Position numbers and translations under genes: made by a program
Source of the DNA: Bog-159 sp963785255
Lineage (GTDB): Bacteria > Acidobacteriota > Terriglobia > Bryobacterales > Bryobacteraceae
Direction of reading: 5' to 3'
Assembly: GCA_963785255.1 (NCBI GenBank)
Contig: CAWAUR010000012.1
Span: forward strand, 248,001 to 312,000
DNA: 64,000 nucleotides
Notes under the pieces: generated by a model
The model's database searches: none
What the model was told of the DNA's origin: nothing
The model's input: the letters and a program-made list of their open reading frames with translations, nothing else
Shown here: one piece after another, positions 50,571 through 59,683 of the stretch
Layout: every line of letters starts with the position of its first letter
How positions within the stretch are numbered: the stretch's first letter is position 1

Positions 50571-50894
50571 ATGGTGCAATTGACGGAAAAAGCGGTGGGC
50601 AAGGTGCGGGAGATCCTGGATACGCAGGAGCCGAAGCCGGCCGGGTTGCGCATCGCGGTGGTGGGCGGCGGATGCTCGGGCTTCAGCTATTCGATGGCTT
50701 TCGAAAATCAGCCCAACATGCTCGACAAGACTTACAGCTTCGATGGTTTGAAGGTCTTCGTCGACCAGGCCAGCCTGCTGTATCTGGACGGCGCCGAAGT
50801 GGACTACGTCGAAACCCTCGAAGGCTCCGGGTTCAAGTTCAATAATCCGCAAGTGAAGTCCACCTGCGGCTGCGGCAGTTCCTTTAGCGTATAA
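50571..50894 (+). CDS. A-type iron-sulfur carrier (IscA/ErpA/SufA family)
   Basis: A 107-residue protein with the three conserved cysteines of A-type carriers: C35 in GGGCSGFSY and C99/C101 in STCGCGSSF. The length and fold pattern are complete. It receives and passes on [2Fe-2S] or [4Fe-4S] clusters to apoproteins. It stands alone, with its own -10 box, and is divergent from the ECF sigma factor gene; other Fe-S assembly genes are not in the window. Whether it is IscA, ErpA or SufA cannot be decided here. Confidence 0.95.
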   Translation: MVQLTEKAVGKVREILDTQEPKPAGLRIAVVGGGCSGFSYSMAFENQPNMLDKTYSFDGLKVFVDQASLLYLDGAEVDYVETLEGSGFKFNNPQVKSTCGCGSSFSV

Positions 50895-50924
50895 GCGTCG
50901 CCTGACCTATCGCTTAAAGGATCT

Positions 50925-51906
50925 CTAAACGAGGGCGTTGAGCTTCTCAGCCACCTCCCTCAAGGCGAGCGATTGCACGCTCAGGTCCTTGCCTGACGCC
51001 GCATTTTCTTCCGCGTTCTGGGCGGCTTTCTGCGTCACCTGGTCGATTTGTGTCAGCGCACGCGAGATCTGCTCAATGCCCCCGCGATTGCTCCTGCTCG
51101 CTGGCGCCTTGCGCCAGAGCCTCGCTGCTGGAGGCAAGTTGCCCGGCCGCATCCGTAACCAGGCCGCTCATGGCGGTCATCTCTCCCGCAAACTGCCGCA
51201 AAACACGATTTACACCGCGTACCACCCATTGCACGCCGCCGCCTACCAGGAGACACAGCGCGATCAGAGCAAACGCCGTCAACCGGCTGCGCGCCACGCT
51301 GGCCTGGGCATCCAAGCCGTCTTCCGCGAGCCGTTCCTGCTGCTTTGCGGCAAGCTGTTTGGCGGCCTTATCCATGCTTTCTACCAACGGATAAATCTTA
51401 TCCAGCATGACCTCGTGCGCCGCTGTGTAATCGTGCGCGGTCGTCAGCTTCAGATACTGCCGGTAAAGCGCGGCCCATCCCGCGATGCCTGTGTCCATCG
51501 CCTCGACAGCCTGCTTTTCTTGGGTTCCGGCCACCAGCGGCCGCAATTGCGCGATCTCTCCGCCTAGCCGGGCGGCGACCGCCTCAAACTGCTGCCTTTG
51601 GGCATCCACCGTATCCAAGGTGTGGCAGCTGCCGCAGGCCGCGCCGTCACCGGTGCCAGCCCTTTCGATTAACGTATTAACTAAAGAGATTTCTAATTTG
51701 GCCGCATCCGCGCGCATCTCCTGAAAGCCCGACTGCAACTCCCCCACCAGGCGCAGTTTTTTCGCCGTGCTGTTCACGGCGGCATCCAGCGCGCCTCCCA
51801 GCCCGCCGATGGCTTTTAGAGAGGAGTAACCCAGGGCCAGCACTAACGCGAATACCGCGCCAAAGGCTAACAACAGTTTTGTACTGATCTTCTTTGCCGA
51901 CTTCAT
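50925..51906 (-). pseudogene. chemoreceptor gene with deleted signalling domain and a CxxCH sensor motif
   Basis: From ATG 51906 there is TM1 (LLLAFGAVFALVLALGYSS), a periplasmic helical sensor containing a c-type haem motif C-G-S-C-H (DGAACGSCHTLDTVDAQ), and TM2 (FALIALCLLVGGGVQWVV). The adaptation region reaches ASSSEALAQGASEQ and then jumps to EQSRG. A shifted frame continues IEQISRALTQIDQVTQKAAQ and NAEENAASGKDLS, the very end of a methyl-accepting signalling domain. About 190 residues including the hairpin tip are missing, probably by deletion between similar SEQ/QEQ codons, plus a frameshift near 51088. It cannot signal to CheA. Confidence 0.82.
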
Positions 51907-51978
51907 AAGCTCAACAATTCTATCGGCGGGATGTCCGAAGAAGTTAAGAGGGGCAGGCAATTTGTCTGCGACGGATTA

Positions 51979-52362
51979 TCAGGCCGCTTGTTCGAAGAGC
52001 CGCTCCGTCCCTTCGGAAAGCAACACCCAGAGACCGTAGACTCCCAGGGCCGTCCCGAAAGGCACATTGATCAGGTCGATCACGGAAAGGACAATCGTCA
52101 AGATGCGCGCCCAAGGCCGGAACTGCAGTAACCCGATGCCGGCGATGAGGCCCGGCAGCGATACTGCCAGCAGGAAAAAGAAAATCAGCGCGCCGATGCT
52201 GCCTAGGATGGGAATCGCGATGTGCGCGTCACCGGAGTAATCGGTAGCTCCGACCAGTGCGGCGATACCGCCGAAGATCAGGAAGATGGCGGCGGCGGCC
52301 AACAGCCCCAAGGCGCTGAACACGATGTGCAGGACGCCCAGGATTTTGATATGTTCTCGCAT
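51979..52362 (-). CDS. small integral membrane protein
   Basis: A 127-residue protein with four hydrophobic segments (LHIVFSALGLLAAAAIFLIF; IGALIFFFLLAVSLPGLIAG; ILTIVLSVIDLINVPFGTA; GVYGLWVLL). No signal peptide is needed. It resembles the small four-helix membrane proteins often found in acidobacteria, but no function is known. It is 72 bases downstream of the chemoreceptor remnant start region and probably transcribed separately. Confidence 0.75.
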   Translation of the reverse strand: MREHIKILGVLHIVFSALGLLAAAAIFLIFGGIAALVGATDYSGDAHIAIPILGSIGALIFFFLLAVSLPGLIAGIGLLQFRPWARILTIVLSVIDLINVPFGTALGVYGLWVLLSEGTERLFEQAA

Positions 52363-52414
52363 CGCTTTACTGCCAAGTATAAACGGCTTTGCAGCCGCGG
52401 AAAACTCCCCGGTA

Positions 52415-52436
52415 GGACAGGCCTCCCGGCCTGTCC
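52415..52436. repeat. palindromic repeat, family C
   Basis: GGACAGGCC-TCCC-GGCCTGTCC, a perfect 9-bp stem 26 bp before the family B copy at 52462. Confidence 0.8.
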
Positions 52437-52461
52437 AGGGCGCGCTTCGCTCGGCCGTTGA

Positions 52462-52500
52462 GCGGGCCTACGAGGCCCGCGCAGGCAGAGTGCCTGCCCC
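52462..52500. repeat. palindromic repeat, family B, overlapping aminotransferase C-terminus
   Basis: GCGGGCCT-ACG-AGGCCCGC (52462-52480) with the stop codon of the class V aminotransferase in its loop, plus GGCAGAGTGCCTGCC (52484-52498). The protein tail GAGTLPARAS is encoded by the repeat. Confidence 0.85.
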
Positions 52501-53613
52501 AAAAGAGAGCGCCGTGGCCAGTTGGTCCAGATCCGTCTCGTCGTTATAAAAATGCGGCGACACCCGCAGATTGCCATGCCGCGCGGCCACCAGCACCTTC
52601 CGCGCCAGCAACTCGCGCGCGATGGCCGGCGCATCGCGCCCCGGAAACCGCGCCGTCACGATCTGCGAATCGTAGTGCGGGCCGCTGTCCGCCGGCAGCA
52701 CCGCGCCTGCGGCGCGCAACACATCCCGCGTCTGCGAGGCCAGTTCTATCACCCGCTGTTCAATCCGCTCCGGCCCGATCGCTTGCACCATCTCAATCAC
52801 CGCGTCCATGGCGTACAGCAACGCAAATGGCAGCATGCCGCCTTCGTACTTCTCCGCCTCCGCCGCGAATTCGGGCGAACCATGATGCAGGTTCTCATGA
52901 TTGCGCCAATCCTTGTGACTGCGCCAGCCGATCACCGCCGGCGCCAGCCGCTCCCGCAATTCCGGACTGACATACATGAAGCCCGCGCCGTTGGGCGAGA
53001 GCAGCCACTTATAAGCGTCCACCGCGAACAGATCCGGCTGAATGCGCGCCACATCGAACTGCAACGCGCCCAGGCTCTGGGTGCCGTCGAGATATAAGAG
53101 GATGCCGCGCCGCCGCAACTCGGCCGAGATCTCTTCAACCGGCGGCCGGAACCCGGTCGCATAGTTCACCGTGCTGATGGCCACCAGGCGCGTGCGGGAC
53201 GTCAGACTGCCGTAGAAGCCCTCCCAGGCGGTCTCCACAAACTCCACGCCCGCGCCGCGCAGGTGCGCCGGATAGTAATAATGATTCGGAAATTCGTCTT
53301 CCAGCGTGACGATCTGGTCGCCCGTCTTCCAAGCGAGCCCGCCCAGAAGCAGCGACAATCCCGCCGACGCATTTTGAATGAACGCGATGTCGGACGCCTG
53401 GCAATGGATGAAATCCGCCACGCGCACGCGAATCCGGTCGCAGTCTTCGAACCAGCCCATGAAATCCGTGCAGGCCAATCGGTTCCGGCGCGCGAAATGC
53501 CTAGCCACGCCCTCGGCGGCGCAGCGCGGCATCTGTCCGAAGGTCGCGGTATTCAGGTACGTCCATTCCTTCAGCGCCGGAAACTCGCCGCGAATCGCGT
53601 TCCAATCCGTCAC
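52468..53613 (-). CDS. class V PLP-dependent aminotransferase-like enzyme
   Basis: A 381-residue fold-type I PLP enzyme of the class V (SufS/isopenicillin N epimerase/kynureninase-like) group: YLNTATFGQMP at the start, IQNASAGLSLLLGGLAW, AISTVNYATGFRPPVEEIS, GTQSLGALQFDVARI and the PLP lysine in FAVDAYKWLLSPNGAG. The substrate is unknown. Its ATG overlaps the proS... stop by four bases (ATGA), so it is translated with prolyl-tRNA synthetase. The last ten residues come from a palindromic repeat. Confidence 0.9.
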   Translation of the reverse strand: MTDWNAIRGEFPALKEWTYLNTATFGQMPRCAAEGVARHFARRNRLACTDFMGWFEDCDRIRVRVADFIHCQASDIAFIQNASAGLSLLLGGLAWKTGDQIVTLEDEFPNHYYYPAHLRGAGVEFVETAWEGFYGSLTSRTRLVAISTVNYATGFRPPVEEISAELRRRGILLYLDGTQSLGALQFDVARIQPDLFAVDAYKWLLSPNGAGFMYVSPELRERLAPAVIGWRSHKDWRNHENLHHGSPEFAAEAEKYEGGMLPFALLYAMDAVIEMVQAIGPERIEQRVIELASQTRDVLRAAGAVLPADSGPHYDSQIVTARFPGRDAPAIARELLARKVLVAARHGNLRVSPHFYNDETDLDQLATALSFGAGTLPARAS

Positions 53614-55316
53614 AGCATCTCCCTTACCCGCCGGGCGGCTTCTTCGACGGGCACGTCCACCGTCTGCTTGGTGCGCCGCTCCACCAATTCCACCACTCCC
53701 CCGGCGACCTTCTTGCCGACCGTGACGCGCAACGGCGCGCCGATCAAATCCGCGTCTTTAAACTTCACGCCGGGCCGCTCGTCGCGATCGTCCAGCAGCG
53801 TATCCAGGCCCAGATCCAGGCACGCACGATAAATATCGCGGGCCGCTTTCGCTTGCACCGCGTCCGCCATGTTCACCGGCGTCACGATCACGGTGAACGG
53901 CGCAATGGCGGCCGGCAGACTCATGCCGTCTTTATCGTGATACAGCTCGATCGCCGCGCTCAATATCCGCTCGATGCCGATACCGTACGATCCCATGATG
54001 GGCGCGATCTCTTCGCCCTCCGGATTCGTGACGTGCAAGCCCATCGACTCCGAATATTTGTACCCCAGCTTGAAAATATGCCCGATCTCGACCGTCTTCC
54101 GGATCTCGACCGGCGCGCCGCACTGGATGCATCCGTCGCCAGCTTCCACCTGCCGCAGGTCGGCAAACTCAGACTGAAAATCCTCACCTGGGGTGACGTG
54201 GCGTAAGTGATAATCGTCCCGGTTTGCGCCCGCGATCATGTTGCGGCGGCCTTCGAGCGCGCGGTCCGCCAGGATCTTCAGCTTGGTCACTCCTACCGGA
54301 CCGAGCGACCCCGGATCGGCCCCGAATACTTCGCGAATCTCTTGCGGATGCGCGGGACGAAACGCGGCTTCACCTGTCGCGCCCACTGCCGCGGCAAATT
54401 TCGTCTCGCTCAGTTGATGATCGCCGCGCAGCAGCGCAAGCACAGCCTGTCCATTCGCCATCAACACCAGGCTCTTCATCTGCGAAGTTTCCGGCAGGCC
54501 GGCGAAGGCGCTCACTTCCGCGATGGTCTTGCGTCCCGGCGTGTGAAACTCTTCGGGCGCGAGATCGCCTTCCGGATCGGGCGCCAATGGCGCACTGGCC
54601 AGTGCGGCGGCCTTCTCGCGATTCGCCGCGTAGCCGCACTTACGGCACATCACGATGAAGTCTTCGCCGGCCTCGGATTCCACCATGAACTCGTGCGACT
54701 GGCTGCCGCCCATGGCTCCCGAATGCGCTTCCACGATCACGTACTGCAAGCCGCACCGTTCGAAGATGTGGCAGTAAGTGTCGTAATGCTTGCGATAGGA
54801 CGCATCCAATCCGGCCGCGTCCATGTCGAAGGAGTAGGAATCTTTCATGAGGAACTGCCGCACGCGCAGGAGCCCCGATTTCGGGCGCGGCTCGTCGCGG
54901 AACTTAGTTTGAATCTGATACCAGATTTGGGGCAGTTGCTTATAGCTGCGCAGTTCGCCGCGCGCCGTGGCGGTCATCACTTCTTCATGCGTCATACCCA
55001 GGCATAAGTCGCGCTGGAAGCGATCCTTCAGGCGGAACATATGATCGCCCATGGTTTGCCATCGGCCGGATTCCTGCCATAACTCGGCCGGATGCAGCGC
55101 CGGCATGAGCATCTCCTGCGCGCCCATGGCGTCCATCTCTTCGCGCACGATGCGGATGATCTTAAGTAACGACCGTTGCGCCAGGAACAAGTAACTGTAA
55201 ATGCCGGCCGCCACTTGCCGTATATATCCCGCGCGCAGCAACAGTTGATGACTGGCCGTCTCGGCTTCGGCGGGGTTATCGCGCAGGGTAGGGATGAATA
55301 ACTTGCTCCAGAGCAT
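53610..55316 (-). CDS. proS: prolyl-tRNA synthetase
   Basis: About 568 residues from ATG 55316 (MLWSKLFIPTLRDNPAEAE), the usual bacterial ProRS length. Class II motif 1 is around MDAMGAQEMLMPALHPAELW, motif 2 in YQIQTKFRDEPRPKSGLLRV, and motif 3 in SYGIGIERILSAAIE. The editing insertion between motifs 2 and 3 is present (about 225-400, with MKSLVLMANGQ and LLRGDHQLSETKFAAAVG). The anticodon-binding domain covers the last 110 residues. It charges tRNA-Pro in the cytoplasm. No promoter was pinned down in the 310-bp divergent gap upstream. Confidence 0.97.
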   Translation of the reverse strand: MLWSKLFIPTLRDNPAEAETASHQLLLRAGYIRQVAAGIYSYLFLAQRSLLKIIRIVREEMDAMGAQEMLMPALHPAELWQESGRWQTMGDHMFRLKDRFQRDLCLGMTHEEVMTATARGELRSYKQLPQIWYQIQTKFRDEPRPKSGLLRVRQFLMKDSYSFDMDAAGLDASYRKHYDTYCHIFERCGLQYVIVEAHSGAMGGSQSHEFMVESEAGEDFIVMCRKCGYAANREKAAALASAPLAPDPEGDLAPEEFHTPGRKTIAEVSAFAGLPETSQMKSLVLMANGQAVLALLRGDHQLSETKFAAAVGATGEAAFRPAHPQEIREVFGADPGSLGPVGVTKLKILADRALEGRRNMIAGANRDDYHLRHVTPGEDFQSEFADLRQVEAGDGCIQCGAPVEIRKTVEIGHIFKLGYKYSESMGLHVTNPEGEEIAPIMGSYGIGIERILSAAIELYHDKDGMSLPAAIAPFTVIVTPVNMADAVQAKAARDIYRACLDLGLDTLLDDRDERPGVKFKDADLIGAPLRVTVGKKVAGGVVELVERRTKQTVDVPVEEAARRVREML

Positions 55317-55344
55317 GAGCGGGCACGGCCAAGTATAACATGTG

Positions 55345-55374
55345 GGGCAGACGATCGTTTTTCGTCGTCTGCCC
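55345..55374. repeat. palindromic repeat, family D
   Basis: GGGCAGACGA and TCGTCTGCCC form a 10-bp stem between the divergent proS and propeller genes; close copies are at 60437 and 60481. The rest of the 55317-55534 gap shows no further feature. Confidence 0.75.
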
Positions 55375-55534
55375 AAGTTATTGCCGCTGCGGCGCCGCCG
55401 CTGTGGCCGCCCGATTCGCAGATTCTCCGAATCCCGGCAGAGACGGGACCTAAAGTTACATTCCACTTACGCGCCTAAGTCGTAATTGGAAGGCTGCCGC
55501 AGTACCCGAAAAACAGAAAAGCGCGATTTTGCCG

Positions 55535-55563
55535 TTGACAATCAAGCGGCCGGAGCGCACAAT
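55535..55563 (+). promoter_or_regulatory. sigma-70 promoter of the propeller/pqqA unit
   Basis: A perfect TTGACA at 55535-55540 and CACAAT at 55558-55563 with a 17-bp spacer. The ATG at 55627 follows with GAGGAGG at 55615-55621. Confidence 0.6.
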
Positions 55564-55626
55564 AACTAAGATCTGGAGAAACTGGGGTCCGCATTCGCGG
55601 TTTCCAGCGGCGTCGAGGAGGTTTGG

Positions 55627-58107
55627 ATGCTTACTTGCCACACACACACAGGGATTTCGCACTGTGCGGAGTTCCTAACCATCGTGTTTCTAGCCCTCTG
55701 CAGCCTTCCGATTGGCCAACCACTTCGCGCGCAGGATATGGGCCTGTTGAATTGCACCGGCTCCAGCTCCGGGAATCCGTGCGTCCTGACGGGCCAGTAT
55801 AACAACCAGCGCACCGCATATAACAACAACGAAACCGCCCTTACTTCGCTTACGGTTGGCAACAGCGGAAGCGCGCGCCTGCAGCAGAAGATGCTTTACC
55901 AGGTCGATCCGACTTGCTCGGGGTGCGCGGACGACACGCCGAAGATCACGCTGTGCTCTGGCTGCTCGCAGGCGCAGGCGACCTTTAATCCCATTTACGC
56001 CCAGCCGCTCTACGTCCCCTCCATCTCCGTCTCGACCCCTGCCAACACCGCCAACTGCAACGGCAGCACCACCTGCAGCATGTTGATAGCGGTCACGATG
56101 AACGATACCGTGTTCGCGTGGAACGCAGCGACAGGGAGCCTTCTATGGAGCCGGCAGGGATCAACCACGCAGGGTAACGCAAGCCCACAGGGCCAAGGGC
56201 TGTTTACGGATTGCGGCGCCACCAGCGCCACGGCACCGGCCCACCCGCTCGGCACCTTCTTCGAAGGCATTGTCTCCACGCCGGTCATCGACATGACGCA
56301 GAGCTCGCCGACCATGTTCTTGACCAGCCTCTGCTCCGTCCCGGGCGGTGCCACGGAATCATTCCTACACGCCATCAACATACAGACGGGCGCTGATATC
56401 GCTTTCACGCAGATCCCATTGTGCACCAGCGCCACCGGCTCGCTCGGGGCTGACGGCACAGGCCAGCCCGGGTGCACCTCGAACGTCGAGTTTATGGGCG
56501 GCCACCAGCGCCAGCGTGCCGCGATCCTCGAGATCGATTCCACTCTTTACCTTGCGTACGGCACGCGCGTCTCCGAAAACAACCCCACCACGTATCCCTA
56601 CGAGGGCTGGGTGTTCGGTTACAGTGTGCCGATCACTTCCTCCAGTACGCCCGAGATCACCTTCGACACGGTAACCGAGGGGACGGGATCGGGAGGGACG
56701 ACCAACACCGATCTGCCGGCCTGCGATTACACCGAGTCTGACGGCGCGGGCAGCTACCAGAACGAGCCCAACTGGTGCGGCCACGGCTCCGGCATTTGGA
56801 TGTCCGGGCGGGGACCGGCAGCCTCGCACGGCGCCCTGGCCGACGGCAACACGCACGTGTTCCTGGGATCCGGGAATGGCGGGTTTCAACAAAACGGACA
56901 GAACTGGGGCGAGAGCATCATGGACTTTCGAAACGGCGGCACAGTGGATACGTCTCCGTTTCAATCCTTTACTCCCCACGATGGCAAGGCGATTCAAGAG
57001 CCGCTGCTGGGAGCGACGACCTGCTCGGGCGGAGGAAATTGCTCCTATATCTTTGAGGCGCTGAACCAGAACGATTGGGACATGGCGGTGAGCGGGGTGC
57101 TGGCTTTCGACGATCTCGCAGGAAGGCACCGGCTGGTCTCGATCGACAAGGCCGGCTTCGGCTATCTGTTTGAACAGGGCAACCTCTGCGGGGGTACGAA
57201 GAACCCGACGCTGAGCCAATGCCCGGTTCAATCCTTCGCCAACCCGGACCCTGGTAACCAATTCGCGTTTCAGGCCTCGCACGATAATTGCCTGCTAACA
57301 CCTACCGGGCCGCAGAACACGGATTGCGACCGCATTACGAGCATGGCATTTGCGAACGGCTACCTCTACTACTGGCCGACGAACTTCGCTACGGGCAATG
57401 ACGAGCGTCTGACGGCGCTCACGCTCTCAGGTAACAGCCCTATCACTCCCGCCGCTTCGCCGACCATCACGACCGACTCCACGGGCACGATCATCTACGG
57501 GAGCAGCGGCGCGACCTTCAACACCTGGCTGATACCTGGGGACCAGATTACCGCCAACGGCCAGACCGTGACCGTGATGGCGATAACGAGCGCGACTCAG
57601 GCGACTGTTTCGCCGGCATTCAGCCCCCCTTTCACGACGACCGGCGCAAGCTTCACTTATAACGGCTACTTCGTGAATCCGGCAGTGGATTTTAATCCCA
57701 GCCCGAACAGCACCGGCTACGCCGGCGGGTCGCTCGTGCTCACCTCGAATGCGGGCAGCAACGGCGTGGTCTGGTCGGTGATCTCTCAGAACGTGAGCGC
57801 TACCGGCCTTTCCTCCGATACCAACGTCCGCACTCCCGGCACGCTGTACGCGCATAACGCCACGCCCGCGTCCAGCCCGTCGTGGGGATTGCAACGTCTC
57901 TGGGACAGCACGGATTACTGCCCCTACTGCCAGAACTTTTGCGTCTCCTCATTTGCTCTTCCAACGGTAGCCAGTGGGATGGTATTTGTTCCCACTTACT
58001 CGATCAACGCGGGCGGCGACACGACCCAATACTGTCCCACCGACACGACCAGCGGCTCCCAGGACCCCACGGCCTGGCAGACTGGGATACTGGCGTACGG
58101 ACACTAA
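55627..58107 (+). CDS. secreted PQQ-like beta-propeller protein
   Basis: An 826-residue protein with a signal peptide ending near LRAQDM. The mature part is Ser/Thr/Asn/Cys-rich, with propeller repeats of the PQQ-binding type, e.g. NDTVFAWNAATGSLLWSRQG, and many cysteines (CSGCADD, CSGCSQ, CPYCQNFC) suggesting extracellular disulfides. A short WLIPGDQITANGQTVTVMA segment resembles a beta-sandwich insert. Such large propellers in acidobacteria have no assigned reaction. It is followed by a GloVer-repeat protein and by pqqA, all in the same direction, which raises the possibility of real PQQ use, although the repeats alone do not prove cofactor binding. Confidence 0.8.
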   Translation: MLTCHTHTGISHCAEFLTIVFLALCSLPIGQPLRAQDMGLLNCTGSSSGNPCVLTGQYNNQRTAYNNNETALTSLTVGNSGSARLQQKMLYQVDPTCSGCADDTPKITLCSGCSQAQATFNPIYAQPLYVPSISVSTPANTANCNGSTTCSMLIAVTMNDTVFAWNAATGSLLWSRQGSTTQGNASPQGQGLFTDCGATSATAPAHPLGTFFEGIVSTPVIDMTQSSPTMFLTSLCSVPGGATESFLHAINIQTGADIAFTQIPLCTSATGSLGADGTGQPGCTSNVEFMGGHQRQRAAILEIDSTLYLAYGTRVSENNPTTYPYEGWVFGYSVPITSSSTPEITFDTVTEGTGSGGTTNTDLPACDYTESDGAGSYQNEPNWCGHGSGIWMSGRGPAASHGALADGNTHVFLGSGNGGFQQNGQNWGESIMDFRNGGTVDTSPFQSFTPHDGKAIQEPLLGATTCSGGGNCSYIFEALNQNDWDMAVSGVLAFDDLAGRHRLVSIDKAGFGYLFEQGNLCGGTKNPTLSQCPVQSFANPDPGNQFAFQASHDNCLLTPTGPQNTDCDRITSMAFANGYLYYWPTNFATGNDERLTALTLSGNSPITPAASPTITTDSTGTIIYGSSGATFNTWLIPGDQITANGQTVTVMAITSATQATVSPAFSPPFTTTGASFTYNGYFVNPAVDFNPSPNSTGYAGGSLVLTSNAGSNGVVWSVISQNVSATGLSSDTNVRTPGTLYAHNATPASSPSWGLQRLWDSTDYCPYCQNFCVSSFALPTVASGMVFVPTYSINAGGDTTQYCPTDTTSGSQDPTAWQTGILAYGH

Positions 58108-58126
58108 GCGTCAAGGGAGGTCCGAC

Positions 58127-59443
58127 ATGGCGATTCATAACAACATTCGCGCGTTTACACTTATGGCCCTGCTGCCTGCCCTTCAGGGAAGGGCTGCGGC
58201 GCCAGACAGCAGCGTTGCCTTTCGGGTAGTGTCGGGCATACCCGGCTATGCGGAGCCGGTTGGCTTGCTGGAGGGATCTCCAGGCGTGTTCTACTCGGCG
58301 GCCGCAAACCCCGCCGTCTTCTCGGTGACGCTCCAGGGAAAGGTAGCGGGGCTCGCGGGCTACGCCAACCAGCATGAGATATCGATGGTGGCGAGCGGGC
58401 CGAACGATTTGATCTACTCGTCGGTCTCATACCAAGCTGGGGACTGGCCGTCTAACATCTTCTCGGTCGGCCGCTCGGCGGGCACCCTAAAGAACTACGC
58501 GAGCGACGGCCTAACGGCATGGCTGGCCGGAAATCTGCCGGACGGTAACCTGTTTGGCACGGCCCAGGACACGGCCGCTGGCAACTGGTCCTTGGTTCGT
58601 TCGGACACAAACGGCAACGTGACCAAGGTATACCAATTCGCCCTCATGAATATCCTCTCGCTGGCCCCCGCTTACGCGTCCGATGGAAACTACTATGGGG
58701 TTGCGTGGCAATCGCCTGGCTCCGGCAACTACATTTACCGCGTGACGCCCGGCGGCCAAATGTCGACGATGTACACTCTTCCGCCAAACAGCATCGCGTA
58801 CACCTATTTTGTGCCCCTGATCCAGGCAAACGATGGTAACTTCTACGGCGTCACGCCCACCGGGGGAAAGTTCGAGTACGGCACTCTCTACCGGGTGACC
58901 CCGAGCGGTCAGTACACGCTGCTCTACAGCTTTCCCAAGGGAGCCGCCGCGTTCCCCCAAGCCCTAATCCAGGCGAGCGACGGCAATCTCTATGGCGCAT
59001 CGTTGGGCTGGAACCAAAGCGCGCTGTACCGTCTTTCATTGTCCGGCGAGTACACGGTGCTACACGTGATGACGGGGCCGGAGGGCCAGTGTCAGTGCAA
59101 TATCATTCAGGGAAGCGACGGCGTAATCTACGGCGTGGCCCTCAACGGCGGACCGTACGGCGCCGGCTCGGTATTCGCGCTCGATGTAGGCCTACCCAAG
59201 CCGGCGCCGCAGGCTCTGCAGTTTGGGCCGCAACACGGCCCCGTGGGTACGCGGGTGCGAATTTGGGGTTACAACCTGTTGAACGCCTCGGTGGCGTTTG
59301 GCGGCGTTCCGGCGCCGGCTGTCGCCAACAGTGGTCCTAACTATGTCTGGGCGACAGTGCCCGCGGAGGCCGCCAGCGGGCCAGTCACCGTCACCACGCC
59401 GGGCGGCGCCAGCACGACAGCAGCGAGCTTTAACGTACAGTAA
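58127..59443 (+). CDS. secreted GloVer-repeat protein with IPT/TIG domain
   Basis: About 438 residues from ATG 58127, with AAGGGAGG upstream. A signal peptide is followed by tandem repeats of the GloVer type (YGTLYRVTPSGQYTLLYSFP, LIQASDGNLYGAS, LIQANDGNFYGVT) that form a propeller. From about residue 355 there is a C-terminal IPT/TIG domain (HGPVGTRVRIWGYNLLNASV, WATVPAEAASGPVTVTTPGG). It is exported; the function is unknown, probably binding at the cell surface. It lies 19 bases after the preceding gene and 13 bases before pqqA, so the three are one operon. Confidence 0.88.
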   Translation: MAIHNNIRAFTLMALLPALQGRAAAPDSSVAFRVVSGIPGYAEPVGLLEGSPGVFYSAAANPAVFSVTLQGKVAGLAGYANQHEISMVASGPNDLIYSSVSYQAGDWPSNIFSVGRSAGTLKNYASDGLTAWLAGNLPDGNLFGTAQDTAAGNWSLVRSDTNGNVTKVYQFALMNILSLAPAYASDGNYYGVAWQSPGSGNYIYRVTPGGQMSTMYTLPPNSIAYTYFVPLIQANDGNFYGVTPTGGKFEYGTLYRVTPSGQYTLLYSFPKGAAAFPQALIQASDGNLYGASLGWNQSALYRLSLSGEYTVLHVMTGPEGQCQCNIIQGSDGVIYGVALNGGPYGAGSVFALDVGLPKPAPQALQFGPQHGPVGTRVRIWGYNLLNASVAFGGVPAPAVANSGPNYVWATVPAEAASGPVTVTTPGGASTTAASFNVQ

Positions 59444-59456
59444 AGGGAGATCACCG

Positions 59457-59534
59457 ATGACTTGGACTACACCGGATTTCGCGGAAGTATCGGTAAGTTG
59501 TGAGATTAACTCGTACGCGCCCGCCGAGATCTAA
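59457..59534 (+). CDS. pqqA: PqqA precursor peptide (pyrroloquinoline quinone biosynthesis)
   Basis: A 25-residue peptide starting MTWTTPDFAEVSVSCE and ending INSYAPAEI, from ATG 59457 with AAGGGAGA upstream. E16 and Y20, separated by three residues as in all PqqA, are the Glu and Tyr that PqqE cross-links to make PQQ; W3, P6 and the YAPAE ending also match the family. No pqqB, C, D or E gene is in the window, so the modifying enzymes must be elsewhere. The peptide is last in an operon with two secreted propeller proteins. It is easily missed because of its size. The 149 bp after it up to 59683 contain nothing recognisable. Confidence 0.88.
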   Translation: MTWTTPDFAEVSVSCEINSYAPAEI

Positions 59535-59683
59535 TTAAGGCGAGCGGCTCGGAGCAACCGCGGAAAGGGCTGGGGCCTTTCCGTGCCGTACATCCCCCAG
59601 TAGAAGCGTGGTATCGCGGTCTAAAGCCCCATGCTCCGTCGCCGGACCGGGCTTCTCGAGCCGCGTGGTGGTAAAACAGTGAC

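Noticed and set aside
56365..57282. 305-codon minus-strand frame inside the secreted propeller gene
   Set aside because: The plus-strand gene has a signal peptide, promoter and repeat motifs; the antisense frame has none.
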